Below, in pieces: positions 1 to 7,001 of a stretch of 19,025 bases of DNA (its first letter is position 1; every line of letters starts with the position of its first letter). Both the position numbers and the translations under genes were made by a program. Origin of the DNA: CAVSWN01 sp046728115 (lineage in GTDB: Bacteria > Acidobacteriota > Vicinamibacteria > Vicinamibacterales > CAVVIG01); the NCBI GenBank assembly GCA_046728115.1, contig JBKPDW010000438.1:1-19025 (forward strand), written 5' to 3'. Under the pieces are notes generated by a model. It worked only from the letters and a program-made list of their open reading frames with translations. It was not told the origin of the DNA and made no database searches.

Positions 1-31
1 GCTGATCAAGATCACCGGCTGATCAAGATCA
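1..31. repeat. Tandem 14-bp direct repeat at the window edge
   Basis: GCTGATCAAGATCA occurs at 1-14 and again at 18-31, giving a 17-bp period (the unit plus CCG). Each copy contains the near-palindrome TGATC-AA-GATCA. The second copy overlaps the stop codon (29-31) of the minus-strand amidohydrolase, so the array lies at that gene's 3' end. It may continue beyond the window, and its full size cannot be seen here. Confidence 0.6.
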
Positions 32-1798
32 ATAGAGTGCACGCAGACCGTTCCGGAGCGGCGCTGGAACATTCGGCTGCTGCTCGATCCTCAGCAAGAA
101 GTTGTCATCGTCGGCCACCGTCAACGGGTCCAGTTCGACCGGCTTCAGGATAGTCGAAAGCGGCGGGGCGGCACTCGCCAAGGTGCGCGGCGCGCGCTCG
201 GCGCCCGTGAAATCGCGCGATCCGTTGAACGGCAGCCGCGGACCCAATTCGACGCCGCCGCCGCTGATCTCGTCGAGCGCGAGGAACCAGACTGGTTCGA
301 CGCGTGCGTCGAGCACACGCCGCCTGACTTTCGGAGGACCCGACTTCTCCGTTTCCTTGGCGAGCTTGGCGATATCGTGCAGAGCCTTACGTAGTCTCGT
401 GGTGGCTGTGCTCAATGACACCTGGACGACATCCGGATCGGCGGTTGCCTGTTGGAGGAAAAGGCGTCGTGTCTTCCCGCCAACCAGCACGGTCTGGTCT
501 TCGGGCGCAAGCTGCTGCATCAATTCGTCAACGCCGTAGCGGGCGATGCCGTTGATCATCACCAGCATGATGTCCGTTTCCTTCGCCCGGATGAGGGCCT
601 CGTACGGATCTGCGGCGCCATCGGCGATCACGAGAAGGTCGGCGCGCTTTCCGGCCTCGATCGCTCCAACAACCTTCTGCCACTTCAGAATGCGCGCCGC
701 GTCGCGCGTGGCCATGGCGACGATGTCGCGAGCGGAAAACAGGCCGTTGAGGGCCTGCTGGCTGTGAAGCCACGCGACCTTCAGTTCGCCGAGAAGATTC
801 TTGCTGCCGGTCGGTGACCAGTCGCTGCCAAGGCCGATGGGAACTCCTGCCTGCCTGGCGGCATCGACGCGAGCCGTCGAGCCGTACAGGAGCAGGTTGC
901 TGAGCGGCGACCAGATCATGGAGCTGCCGTGGCTGGCAAGCACGTCGAAGTCCTGCGGCAGCAGGCCGGCCGCGTGGATCCCGGTGAACACCTTGCTGAG
1001 CGCCCATTCGTCGGGAGCCACCTCGAGGGCGAGAAAGTGCTTCCTCGCCGTGGACAGTGGCTCCGACGGGTCGGTGACGCCTTCACTCAGGTGCAGCAAA
1101 AAACAGCTGTCTTCGTGCTTGAGGCGCGCCAGAAAGCCGAGCGCGTCCTTGGCCTCGAGATCCGGAATGCGGGCCTGCGCTTCGGGGAGGTCGGGATCAT
1201 CGGTCTGCTCAACGTTGCGAACGATGCCGCGATAGAAGCGCTGAATGCCGGCGTTGCTGGCCAGCTTCACTCCCTGACTGGTCGTGACACCGCCGAGCAG
1301 GCACTTGCACTCGATGTAGCGGACCAGAGGGGCCAGCAGCGGGAAACGACCCTGCGCGTCCTGATATCGCCCGAGGACGGTCATCGGCCCGCTGACGAGC
1401 GGGCGATAGTCCTTGTGGTTCGGCCACTGTCCCCGGTCCGTGAACCGTTTGGGCACGGGCGACCAGAGGGGGAGCGCGTTGTAGCTGAGATGATTGTGCA
1501 GTTCGATCAACCCGGGAAAGATCGTTCCCCCCGTTTCCACCACGGCATCACCTTCAAATCCGGCCGGTGCGGGTTGGTTGCGGTCCTGGACGGCGAGGAT
1601 CACGCCTTTCGACACATACACGATGGCGTCGGCTCGGATCTCGAACGAGTCGTTCATGGTCACGACGCGTCCCGCCAGGGCGAAGGGCGGGCCGGTGAGC
1701 GGATCGACGGGGCCCTTCTTCTTGAGCAGCGCCGCCGCACCTCGGCGGATGCGGGTGAGTCCGCTGGTCAATGGAAACCATGTGCGCTTGTAGTCCAT
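29..1798 (-). CDS. Amidohydrolase family metal-dependent hydrolase
   Basis: The 589-aa product has the features of the ATZ/TRZ-like amidohydrolase superfamily, zinc- or iron-dependent hydrolases of C-N bonds in cyclic or deaminable substrates. The metal ligands expected of the family are visible: HNH (H101, H103) in a LIELHNHLSYNALPLW context, H236 in LLHLSEG, H275 in GIHAAG, and D326 in GLGSDWSPTGS. The small beta-sandwich domain is split between roughly residues 35-90 and 380-425 (GKRADLLVI). No signal peptide is convincing. Residues from about 430 to the end form an extra 150-aa tail that I do not recognise. The ATG at 1798 is preceded by GAGGTGAT at suitable spacing, which supports this start. 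The substrate cannot be read from the sequence; deaminase, imidazolonepropionase-like or amidase roles are all possible. It appears monocistronic, with a 458-bp gap upstream. Confidence 0.88.
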   Translation of the reverse strand: MDYKRTWFPLTSGLTRIRRGAAALLKKKGPVDPLTGPPFALAGRVVTMNDSFEIRADAIVYVSKGVILAVQDRNQPAPAGFEGDAVVETGGTIFPGLIELHNHLSYNALPLWSPVPKRFTDRGQWPNHKDYRPLVSGPMTVLGRYQDAQGRFPLLAPLVRYIECKCLLGGVTTSQGVKLASNAGIQRFYRGIVRNVEQTDDPDLPEAQARIPDLEAKDALGFLARLKHEDSCFLLHLSEGVTDPSEPLSTARKHFLALEVAPDEWALSKVFTGIHAAGLLPQDFDVLASHGSSMIWSPLSNLLLYGSTARVDAARQAGVPIGLGSDWSPTGSKNLLGELKVAWLHSQQALNGLFSARDIVAMATRDAARILKWQKVVGAIEAGKRADLLVIADGAADPYEALIRAKETDIMLVMINGIARYGVDELMQQLAPEDQTVLVGGKTRRLFLQQATADPDVVQVSLSTATTRLRKALHDIAKLAKETEKSGPPKVRRRVLDARVEPVWFLALDEISGGGVELGPRLPFNGSRDFTGAERAPRTLASAAPPLSTILKPVELDPLTVADDDNFLLRIEQQPNVPAPLRNGLRALY

Positions 1799-2256
1799 AA
1801 GCCGATCACCTCGACATATTCGATCGTTGATGAAGCGTTGAGGTACGACCCACTACACCGGAATGCCGAATGCGTTCGTTCACCGGCACGTTCTGCCCTT
1901 GTTCGTCGCTCCAGCCAGCTGTCCGTGCTGATACCGATACTGCAGCAACTGGCCCTGTCCAGGAGGCGGCGTCAGCAACCAGGCTCTCGTGATCGTCCGG
2001 CGACGGGCGATGGCAGCAGTTGGCGTGGCCGATAACTCCGACAGCCGCGGACGGGTCGATCAGATCGAATTCGTCACGCGCATCATAGCTTGGTAAGGGT
2101 GAAGACGTTGTCGAGCTTGGGATGTGTTTCGAATCAACCGCGCCCCAGCGTCAGGATAGTTGTCGCTCGCGTGCGCGGTTGATCAGCGGGGCGAGGAGCG
2201 ACATCGCAAACCGGATGGCAGCTGACATTCGACTATCTTGCCGCCTCGTGAAGGCG
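1799..2256. other. 458-bp intergenic region, no gene seen
   Basis: This lies between two minus-strand genes and should carry the amidohydrolase promoter. I see no open frame with a plausible start, no strong inverted repeat and no T-rich terminator. Only short, low-quality frames run through it. Confidence 0.5.
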
Positions 2257-2784
2257 CTATGGCGAAGTGCGCTGCGTTTGAATCAGGTAGTCGCCATCAA
2301 CGAACGCATCGAACAGATCGGTCCCATCTGCCCACTGTAGTCCGCGATGATGGCGCCGGGCTTGGTCGACGACGACATCGCTGTCCGCCGGTGATGCGGC
2401 GGAGGAGGCGCGGAGTCGAATCGCTTGCCCATCCAACGCCGTCGTTTGATCGAATCGGAACGCCAGTCGGGCAGGATGGATGATGAATCCCAGGTGCAGA
2501 GGCTCCGCCGCGACAACGCTTCCGGTCGCGCTTGTCCGGCGTCTGATGAGGGTCTGGCCAGCCAAGACAACATCACGGACCACGACGAATTCCAGCGCAT
2601 CGCCGACGGTCGACGTTTCCGAGGTGATCACGTTTACGAGCCTGAGTTTCACTCGGGTTCCATCAGCAAGTGGCAATCGAGGTGGCTGACCGTTGACGGC
2701 AACGGTCAGCAGTGCGGGAACGACTCCAGCCAGGATCGCCCCGCGCCGGCCGACGGTCCTGCGTTGTTTGGGCGTCACGTGCAT
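2257..2784 (-). CDS. Small exported protein, acidobacterial-type hypothetical
   Basis: The 175-aa product begins with a basic stretch and a hydrophobic segment (about residues 12-31, GRRGAILAGVVPALLTVAV), consistent with export. The mature part, VKLRLVNVITSETSTVGDALEF followed by VVLAGQTLIRRRTSATGSV and later ADGTDLFDAFVDGD, resembles small all-beta envelope proteins frequent in Acidobacteriota. These proteins read roughly as resistance to a load, an effect that must be switched on by a default value, then a conferred extra cost; no enzymatic motif is present, so no function is assigned. I place the start at the ATG at 2784. An in-frame TTG at 2793 is possible, but neither has a good ribosome binding site. 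The same frame stays open upstream to a TAG at 2875-2877, with coding-like composition (see findings), so the true N-terminus is uncertain. Confidence 0.55.
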   Translation of the reverse strand: MHVTPKQRRTVGRRGAILAGVVPALLTVAVNGQPPRLPLADGTRVKLRLVNVITSETSTVGDALEFVVVRDVVLAGQTLIRRRTSATGSVVAAEPLHLGFIIHPARLAFRFDQTTALDGQAIRLRASSAASPADSDVVVDQARRHHRGLQWADGTDLFDAFVDGDYLIQTQRTSP

Positions 2785-2999
2785 TCGCGTCAAAAAAGGG
2801 CTCTTCCAAACCGCCTCGCGGTGGGCCTCGACCGGGTTCGCCAGTTCGGTGATGGCGTTCGGACCGAAATACCCCTACCCATCCACGATATCCGGTTGGA
2901 GCGTTATGAGATCGTCCCACGTCCGCCGGGCTTCGGCGAAAAAAGAGAACGGTGATTAAACCGGAGAACAATCCGCATTCGACTGGGGGCACATGCAGA

Positions 3000-3016
3000 G
3001 GCCGATGCGATCGGCC
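3000..3016 (-). terminator. Hairpin downstream of the crystallin gene
   Basis: GGCCGAT-gcg-ATCGGCC is a perfect 7-bp stem with a 3-nt loop, beginning 18 bp after the stop codon of the minus-strand crystallin gene. No T-run follows on the minus strand, so it could be a 3' stabilising stem rather than an intrinsic terminator. Confidence 0.3.
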
Positions 3017-3034
3017 CCTGCAACCGGACTGCAA

Positions 3035-3709
3035 TTACCGCTCGTACGGGTAGCGGCGAGACCCCGACGGATTCAGTTCCCGAACCGATACAATCCGTTC
3101 CGTCAGTCCAAGGTCCCACATGTTCGCGACGTCGCGGTCGACCGTCGCGCAGTTGCCATCTGCGTCGCACAGGCGCCACACACCCCCGGTGACGCGGAGG
3201 CTTCCCCGCTCGGCCGGCAACGACGTGTTCGATCCCGGCGTCACGACGGTCGAATTGCCGCGGAAGTTCGGCCCGTTGTAGTAAGTCAACTGGCCTGATC
3301 GGTCGTCGTAGTATCTGCCATTCGGCGAGTTCGCGCCGCCGAATCGCCGATTGCGGAAGCCCCCGCCGCTGACGAGCCGCATGGACGAGATCTTGTCGTT
3401 CCAGTCGCCCGCGCGCAGATCGGACATGCTGCCCGACACGTTCTGACAGCGACCTTGATAATTGATGTCCTCACAGATCTGCCAGACTTCGCCGTTCGGC
3501 ACCACGATGCTCGAGATCGAATCGTTCAGGCCGACGGCTCTCAGATCCGGGATATCGTCACGAAACGTCTGGCTCCCTCCGCTGAAGCCGATATCCGAAT
3601 ACAGCGTAATACCGCGGCTGGACTGGGCTGCGGCAGAGGTTGCCACCCCCACAGTCGCGACGAGCACGGTCAACGCGCGCGCAATCGCATGTGATGGTTG
3701 TTTCCTCAT
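3035..3709 (-). CDS. Exported beta/gamma-crystallin family protein
   Basis: The 224-aa product has a Sec signal peptide (residues 1-29, cleavage after SAAAQ). Two Greek-key motifs follow. Each carries the calcium-binding signature N/D-N/D-x-x-S-S: NDSISS at 62-67 and NDKISS at 104-109, consistent with one complete Ca2+-binding crystallin domain. A low-complexity linker (about 114-140, rich in Gly, Arg and Asn) leads to a second domain (about 141-212) starting LTYYNGPNFRG. Its final motif has decayed to TERIVS, so calcium binding there is doubtful. Cys pairs C79/C88 and C181/C187 could form disulfides in the periplasm or outside the cell. The ATG at 3709 has a GGGAG Shine-Dalgarno. The gene begins 49 bp after the lactonase gene on the same strand with no terminator between them, so co-transcription is likely. 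Bacterial members are usually structural or stress-related; the role here is unknown. Confidence 0.88.
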   Translation of the reverse strand: MRKQPSHAIARALTVLVATVGVATSAAAQSSRGITLYSDIGFSGGSQTFRDDIPDLRAVGLNDSISSIVVPNGEVWQICEDINYQGRCQNVSGSMSDLRAGDWNDKISSMRLVSGGGFRNRRFGGANSPNGRYYDDRSGQLTYYNGPNFRGNSTVVTPGSNTSLPAERGSLRVTGGVWRLCDADGNCATVDRDVANMWDLGLTERIVSVRELNPSGSRRYPYER

Positions 3710-3758
3710 GAGTCACTCCCATATACGAAGGTGCAACGGGGATGCCGGAGCCAACTCG

Positions 3759-4622
3759 TCACAGAACTCGTCGATATGGCGATGAAGCCGAGCCCGCGTC
3801 CAGAACTGACCGATCGGCGAGCCGTGTTGCCGAATCGGGATCGTGCGATGGCAGATAGACCAGCGGCCGTTCGTGCGCGAGCGCGAGAATGCGTGCGAGC
3901 GTGCGGCGCGTGACGCGCGGATCGGGACTGACGCCGTCAACTTTGCCGGCCAGGAGCAGACTCTGGTTGTAGCTCGTGTCGCCAGCGAGCAGGAACGACG
4001 GATCGCCGCAGACGACAACGGACACGTGGTCTGGCGTGTGGCCCGGCGTCGGGACGATCAGGACGTCGCCGCGCCGCGTCAGCGGCATCGCTTCTTCAAA
4101 CGAGCCGAACGGCCGCCGGTCGAAGCGGATGAATTCGGGCTGCCACCATTTCGGCCAGCGGTGCGGCAAGTAGCCCTGCACGCGGCCGGCGATTCCGCTG
4201 GCGCGCTGGAGTTCTCCTCGCGAGACCCACACGCGGCTTCCCGTCACGTGGACCAGCCCGCCGGCATGGTCGGTGTGGAGGTGTGTGAGCACGACCTGTC
4301 GGACGTCGCGGGGGCCGATACCGCGGGCGAGCAGCTGCGCGCCGAGCTCCTCGTCGGGGTGCACGGAAAAGCGTACGGCACGCCGGTAAAAGGGATGCCA
4401 GCGCGGGTGATACCCGCGTTCGTGGACGCGCGCGGTTTCGCCCGTATCGACGACAATGATCCCTTCGTCGTGCTCGATGGCCCAGGCGTAGACCGGCAGC
4501 CACGCGGACCATTCCTCGTCGAACAGCATGTTGGCGAGGCGCGCGGGCCCGCGGCCGCGCGATTCCATCTGCGGCCGCCTCACTTGCACCAGACCGGTGC
4601 GGATAGCGTGGATTGTCGTCAT
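3759..4622 (-). CDS. Metallo-beta-lactamase fold hydrolase, AHL-lactonase-like
   Basis: The 287-aa product has the complete dinuclear-zinc site of the metallo-beta-lactamase fold: HLHTDH at 114-119, H195 in PTPGHTPDH, D215 in LAGDTSY, and H260 in LPSHDPD. Y218, three residues after the bridging Asp, matches the position of the catalytic Tyr in AiiA-type N-acyl homoserine lactonases, and length and layout fit that group (AiiA/AttM class). The expected reaction is opening of the homoserine lactone ring, that is quorum-signal degradation. Hydrolysis of another lactone or ester is a real alternative. No signal peptide is present, so the enzyme is cytosolic. The ATG at 4622 has AAGGAGA at 4630-4636, seven bases away. 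A TetR-type gene lies immediately upstream on the same strand, and a palindrome 40 bp before the start matches the one in front of that repressor. An inducible, TetR-controlled enzyme is therefore likely. Confidence 0.85.
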   Translation of the reverse strand: MTTIHAIRTGLVQVRRPQMESRGRGPARLANMLFDEEWSAWLPVYAWAIEHDEGIIVVDTGETARVHERGYHPRWHPFYRRAVRFSVHPDEELGAQLLARGIGPRDVRQVVLTHLHTDHAGGLVHVTGSRVWVSRGELQRASGIAGRVQGYLPHRWPKWWQPEFIRFDRRPFGSFEEAMPLTRRGDVLIVPTPGHTPDHVSVVVCGDPSFLLAGDTSYNQSLLLAGKVDGVSPDPRVTRRTLARILALAHERPLVYLPSHDPDSATRLADRSVLDAGSASSPYRRVL

Positions 4623-4661
4623 GTCGCGTTCTCCTTGCGATCGATCGGCTGCCGGCCGGAA

Positions 4662-4677
4662 GTAAGCGATCGCTAAC
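4662..4677 (-). promoter_or_regulatory. Probable TetR operator in front of the lactonase
   Basis: GTAAGC-GATC-GCTAAC has 6-bp arms (one mismatch), a 4-bp spacer and an overall length of 16 bp. It aligns position for position with the palindrome GTTAGC-ATAC-GCTAAC in front of the TetR gene. It sits 40 bp upstream of the lactonase ATG, between the TetR stop and the lactonase ribosome binding site. That is where a repressor would cover an internal promoter. Confidence 0.6.
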
Positions 4678-4700
4678 TAACCTACGACGGCAAAAAAAAT

Positions 4701-5397
4701 TTACGGCCGCACCATTCTCGTCAACAGCGCGTCCAGCTCGCCCGCGAGTGCTCCAGCGGGGTGCGTGAATTCGCCGAAATAACGGAACCGCGCGAACTGC
4801 TGCAGGGTGCCCACGCAGTGGCCAGCAGGTCGATATCGATGTCGTCGGTGACGCTGCCTTCAGCGCGGCCCTTCTCGAGAAGCCTGCGCACCTCACCGAC
4901 GATCGAATGTCGCCGGAGTGTGGCGGGCATCTGCGGCCAGAAATGGCGCAGCCCGTCCTGGACGTACACGACGCTGTTCGAGTCGCGATCAGGCGCGTCC
5001 AGGTAGGCGTCGATGACCGCGTGCTGTTTTGCCGCAAACGTGGCCCCGGATGCGAGCGCGTTCGAGACCAGCTCCGCCAACTCGATTCGGCATTGCAGCT
5101 CAACAGATAGCCAGGACGAGGCCGCTGCGGCCCCGTTTTGCGAACATGCTGTCATTCGAGATAGCAGCGCTCGAACAGGTATCGAGCCAGATCGTTTTTG
5201 CTCCGGACGTGCTTGAACAAGGCCGGGTTGGTGAACCCTGATGCCTTGGCGATGTCGCGGACGCTGGTCTCGCAGAGCCCGTCGCGCACGAACAGCTCTA
5301 GCGCCGTCACCAGAATCTTTCGCTTCGCCGGGGCATCGTCCTCCGACACATAGAAGGGCCTGGTGCGGACTGGCCGCCGGTTCACACGCGTGTCCAT
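4701..5397 (-). pseudogene. TetR/AcrR-family repressor, broken by two frameshifts
   Basis: The first 81 codons (5397 to 5155) encode a typical TetR N-terminus. The helix-turn-helix is seen in ETSVRDIAKASGFTNPALFK, followed by LARYLFERCYLE, and then a TGA at 5152-5154. The ligand-binding domain continues in the -1 frame from 5155, where an ATG overlaps the stop as ATGA (IELAELVSNALA..., DAYLDAPDRDSNSVVYVQDG). Near 4815 that frame derails after DLLATAW. Another -1 shift restores a typical TetR C-terminus (GTLQQFARFRYFGEF ... ALAGELDALLTRMVRP) ending at the TAA at 4701-4703. Both breaks are explained by loss of one base, the second in a G-run, so sequencing or assembly error is as likely as genuine decay. 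The repaired length, about 230 aa, is normal for the family. It probably represses itself and the lactonase operon downstream. Confidence 0.75.
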
Positions 5398-5408
5398 AAG
5401 CTGACTGA

Positions 5409-5426
5409 GGTTAGCATACGCTAACC
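5409..5426 (-). promoter_or_regulatory. Probable TetR autoregulatory operator
   Basis: GGTTAGC-ATAC-GCTAACC is a perfect palindrome with 7-bp arms and a 4-bp spacer, 11 bp upstream of the TetR start. A -35-like TTGACC (minus strand, 5432-5437) lies just upstream, so the palindrome falls between the -35 element and the start codon, as expected for autorepression. GTTAGC/GCTAAC half-sites are typical of TetR-family operators. The inner 16 bp align with the palindrome in front of the lactonase. Confidence 0.65.
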
Positions 5427-5633
5427 AACCAGGTCAAGAAGCAGCGTTCGCTCACGAGCCGTCCGATTTCGTGACGTTCCTGGTGGCTCCGCTACTGTTC
5501 CTGGCGGTTCTGCGGCGGCATGCTTCGCTTCCGCACGTCAGGTGACGTTCATCGACCCGCTGGCGGCGCTGCGGCAGGAGTAACCGAGCCGGTTCGCTTG
5601 CATGGAGTGTTTGAGGGTGTGCTGGACGAGAGA

Positions 5634-6149
5634 TCAGGCGAGCTCGGTCCACGCGCCCTGGCGCTTTCGCAGCCACACAATCTGCGCGGCGTGATAGGTA
5701 TTGTGAAGCGCGACACCCTGGATGTGGTCCCGGAGCGACCATGTTCTGCCATACGCACGAGACCGCGAGACGTCGTCGAACGACGACCGCGTGAGCACGA
5801 CGAGCGCATCCTCGAGCCTCTTATAAGCGCGCTGCACAAACGCCAGCGTGCCTGTCCAGTCCTCTTCGGTGAGCACGGTTGCAAGCGGACAGACGGTGTG
5901 ATCGACATGCTCGAGCCCGCGACTGGCGCCGAGTTCGTCGCCGCACGTCTGCATGATGTCCGCGACGTGCGTGGTCACCTCGTAGATGTTCCACGTCGCT
6001 GTCTCGCGAGGGCGCCACACCGCGTGGCGGAGCTCCACGCCCGCGAGTGCCTGCATGAGGTTGGGACCATGCCACGCAAAGCGATCGAAACTGGATCGAA
6101 GCAGATCGATCAACTGGGATTTCTGCGCGTCGAATTCCCCTGCGGTCAC
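5634..6149 (-). CDS. DinB-like four-helix-bundle protein
   Basis: The 171-aa product matches the DinB/YfiT-like metalloprotein fold in length and in its three metal-binding histidines: H61 (EVTTHVADIM), H149 and H153 (LHNTYHAAQIVWLRK). The HxxxHxxQ motif in the last helix is the hallmark of the family. No signal peptide is present, so it is cytosolic. DinB-superfamily proteins include thiol S-transferases that use bacillithiol or mycothiol and many proteins of unknown role; no substrate can be assigned. Translation starts at a GTG (6147-6149), because a TAA lies two codons upstream and the next in-frame ATG would remove the first helix. The ribosome binding site is weak (GAGTAAG). The gap to the TetR gene downstream is 236 bp. 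Confidence 0.75.
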   Translation of the reverse strand: MTAGEFDAQKSQLIDLLRSSFDRFAWHGPNLMQALAGVELRHAVWRPRETATWNIYEVTTHVADIMQTCGDELGASRGLEHVDHTVCPLATVLTEEDWTGTLAFVQRAYKRLEDALVVLTRSSFDDVSRSRAYGRTWSLRDHIQGVALHNTYHAAQIVWLRKRQGAWTELA

Positions 6150-6538
6150 GTCTTACTCGATGACGATTCGGGGATCATACGCGATGTGGTCAGCATGTCG
6201 AACCGCCGGGTTCTCGAAGGCCGTCGTGCTTCATCGATTCCGGCGATCTTCCCGAGGATTGCCTGGTCGGGCCCGCGCCATCGCGTTTCAACGCGCGCTC
6301 GCCATCAGCGATTTCGGTATCATCAGAAGATGAACCCTCGCCCTGCAGCGTGTGTGTCGGATTTGCTTCGTGTTCCTGCTTGTGTGGCGGGATCCTGGGC
6401 GTCCGTGCGATTCGCTGGATGCGGCGCCGACCCTGGCCCGACTGTTGTACGTTGACGCTCGATTCGGCGATTTCGGCCGGCGATCAGCAACAGCGTGCAG
6501 AATGAGGTTGAGCGTGAACCAACGGGAATGGTGAGGAC
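6150..6538. other. 389-bp divergent intergenic region
   Basis: This separates the minus-strand DinB gene from the plus-strand Cys-rich gene and should hold both promoters. A TATCAT hexamer on the plus strand at 6318-6323 could be a -10 box, but it has no good -35 partner. An ATG at 6331 opens a 41-codon frame with no ribosome binding site or recognisable content. I see no strong repeats and no clear gene. Confidence 0.4.
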
Positions 6539-6865
6539 ATGAACATACCAGGATTCACCGCCGAGGCCACACTCCATCACTCGAAAGGACCCTGGCGTAA
6601 CGGCGCACGCGTTGACGACCGTCGACGACGACGAGACCTGAGGCCCCAATTGAAGGGCAGCGTCTTCCACGGACCGGGGAGCGGCGGGACGTTTGGAACG
6701 ATCGAAGACTACTGGGCGTGCACGCAAGGCTGCGAAACCGCCTACTCGTCGTGTTTGGATACGTGCGAAGGTACTTGGGCAAGTCCGCGCGGTTCGACCA
6801 ACTGCCTTATTTGCGACGAAAACCACCGCGCGTGTCTCGCAGGCTGTTCGCGGGATATTGCGTAG
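6539..6865 (+). CDS. Small eight-cysteine protein with GFTAEA N-terminus
   Basis: This 108-aa protein starts MNIPGFTAEATLHHSKG, an N-terminal motif shared by many short uncharacterised bacterial proteins (usually xIPGFTAEASLY), often followed by a Cys-rich tail. Here the tail has C61, C65, C72, C76, C89, C92, C99 and C103. They are arranged as CTQGC, CLDTC, CLIC and CLAGC, which suggests a disulfide-linked helical hairpin or a metal site. The middle (about 22-40) is strongly basic and no classical signal peptide is present. The conserved N-terminus could be a leader for a dedicated processing or export route, but that is inference. The ATG is preceded by GTGAGGAC, a good ribosome binding site. 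No processing enzyme is adjacent; the nearest gene is the convergent methyltransferase. Confidence 0.7.
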   Translation: MNIPGFTAEATLHHSKGPWRNGARVDDRRRRRDLRPQLKGSVFHGPGSGGTFGTIEDYWACTQGCETAYSSCLDTCEGTWASPRGSTNCLICDENHRACLAGCSRDIA

Positions 6866-7001
6866 CGCGCTTTCTCGCTCCTAACGTCCAAAGCGCCATC
6901 ACGTGCCCACGATCGTCAGGATAGATGAACGAGATCCAGCACTTGGCGGTTGACGTCTTCGACCGCTCCGTCCGGTATCATAGCTGTTACGGGTTAGTCG
7001 A

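Noticed and set aside
929..2035. Long plus-strand frame of 368 codons
   Set aside because: It lies antisense to the amidohydrolase, which has catalytic motifs. The plus frame has no recognisable domain and arises from GC-rich codon bias.
5427..5560. Plus-strand hydrophobic frame (FVTFLVAPLLFLAVLRRH)
   Set aside because: There is no start codon or ribosome binding site, and it is only about 45 codons long before a stop.
6867..6896. Inverted repeat GCGCTTT/AAAGCGC between the Cys-rich and methyltransferase genes
   Set aside because: The 16-nt loop is long and there is no T-run, so a terminator call is not supported.
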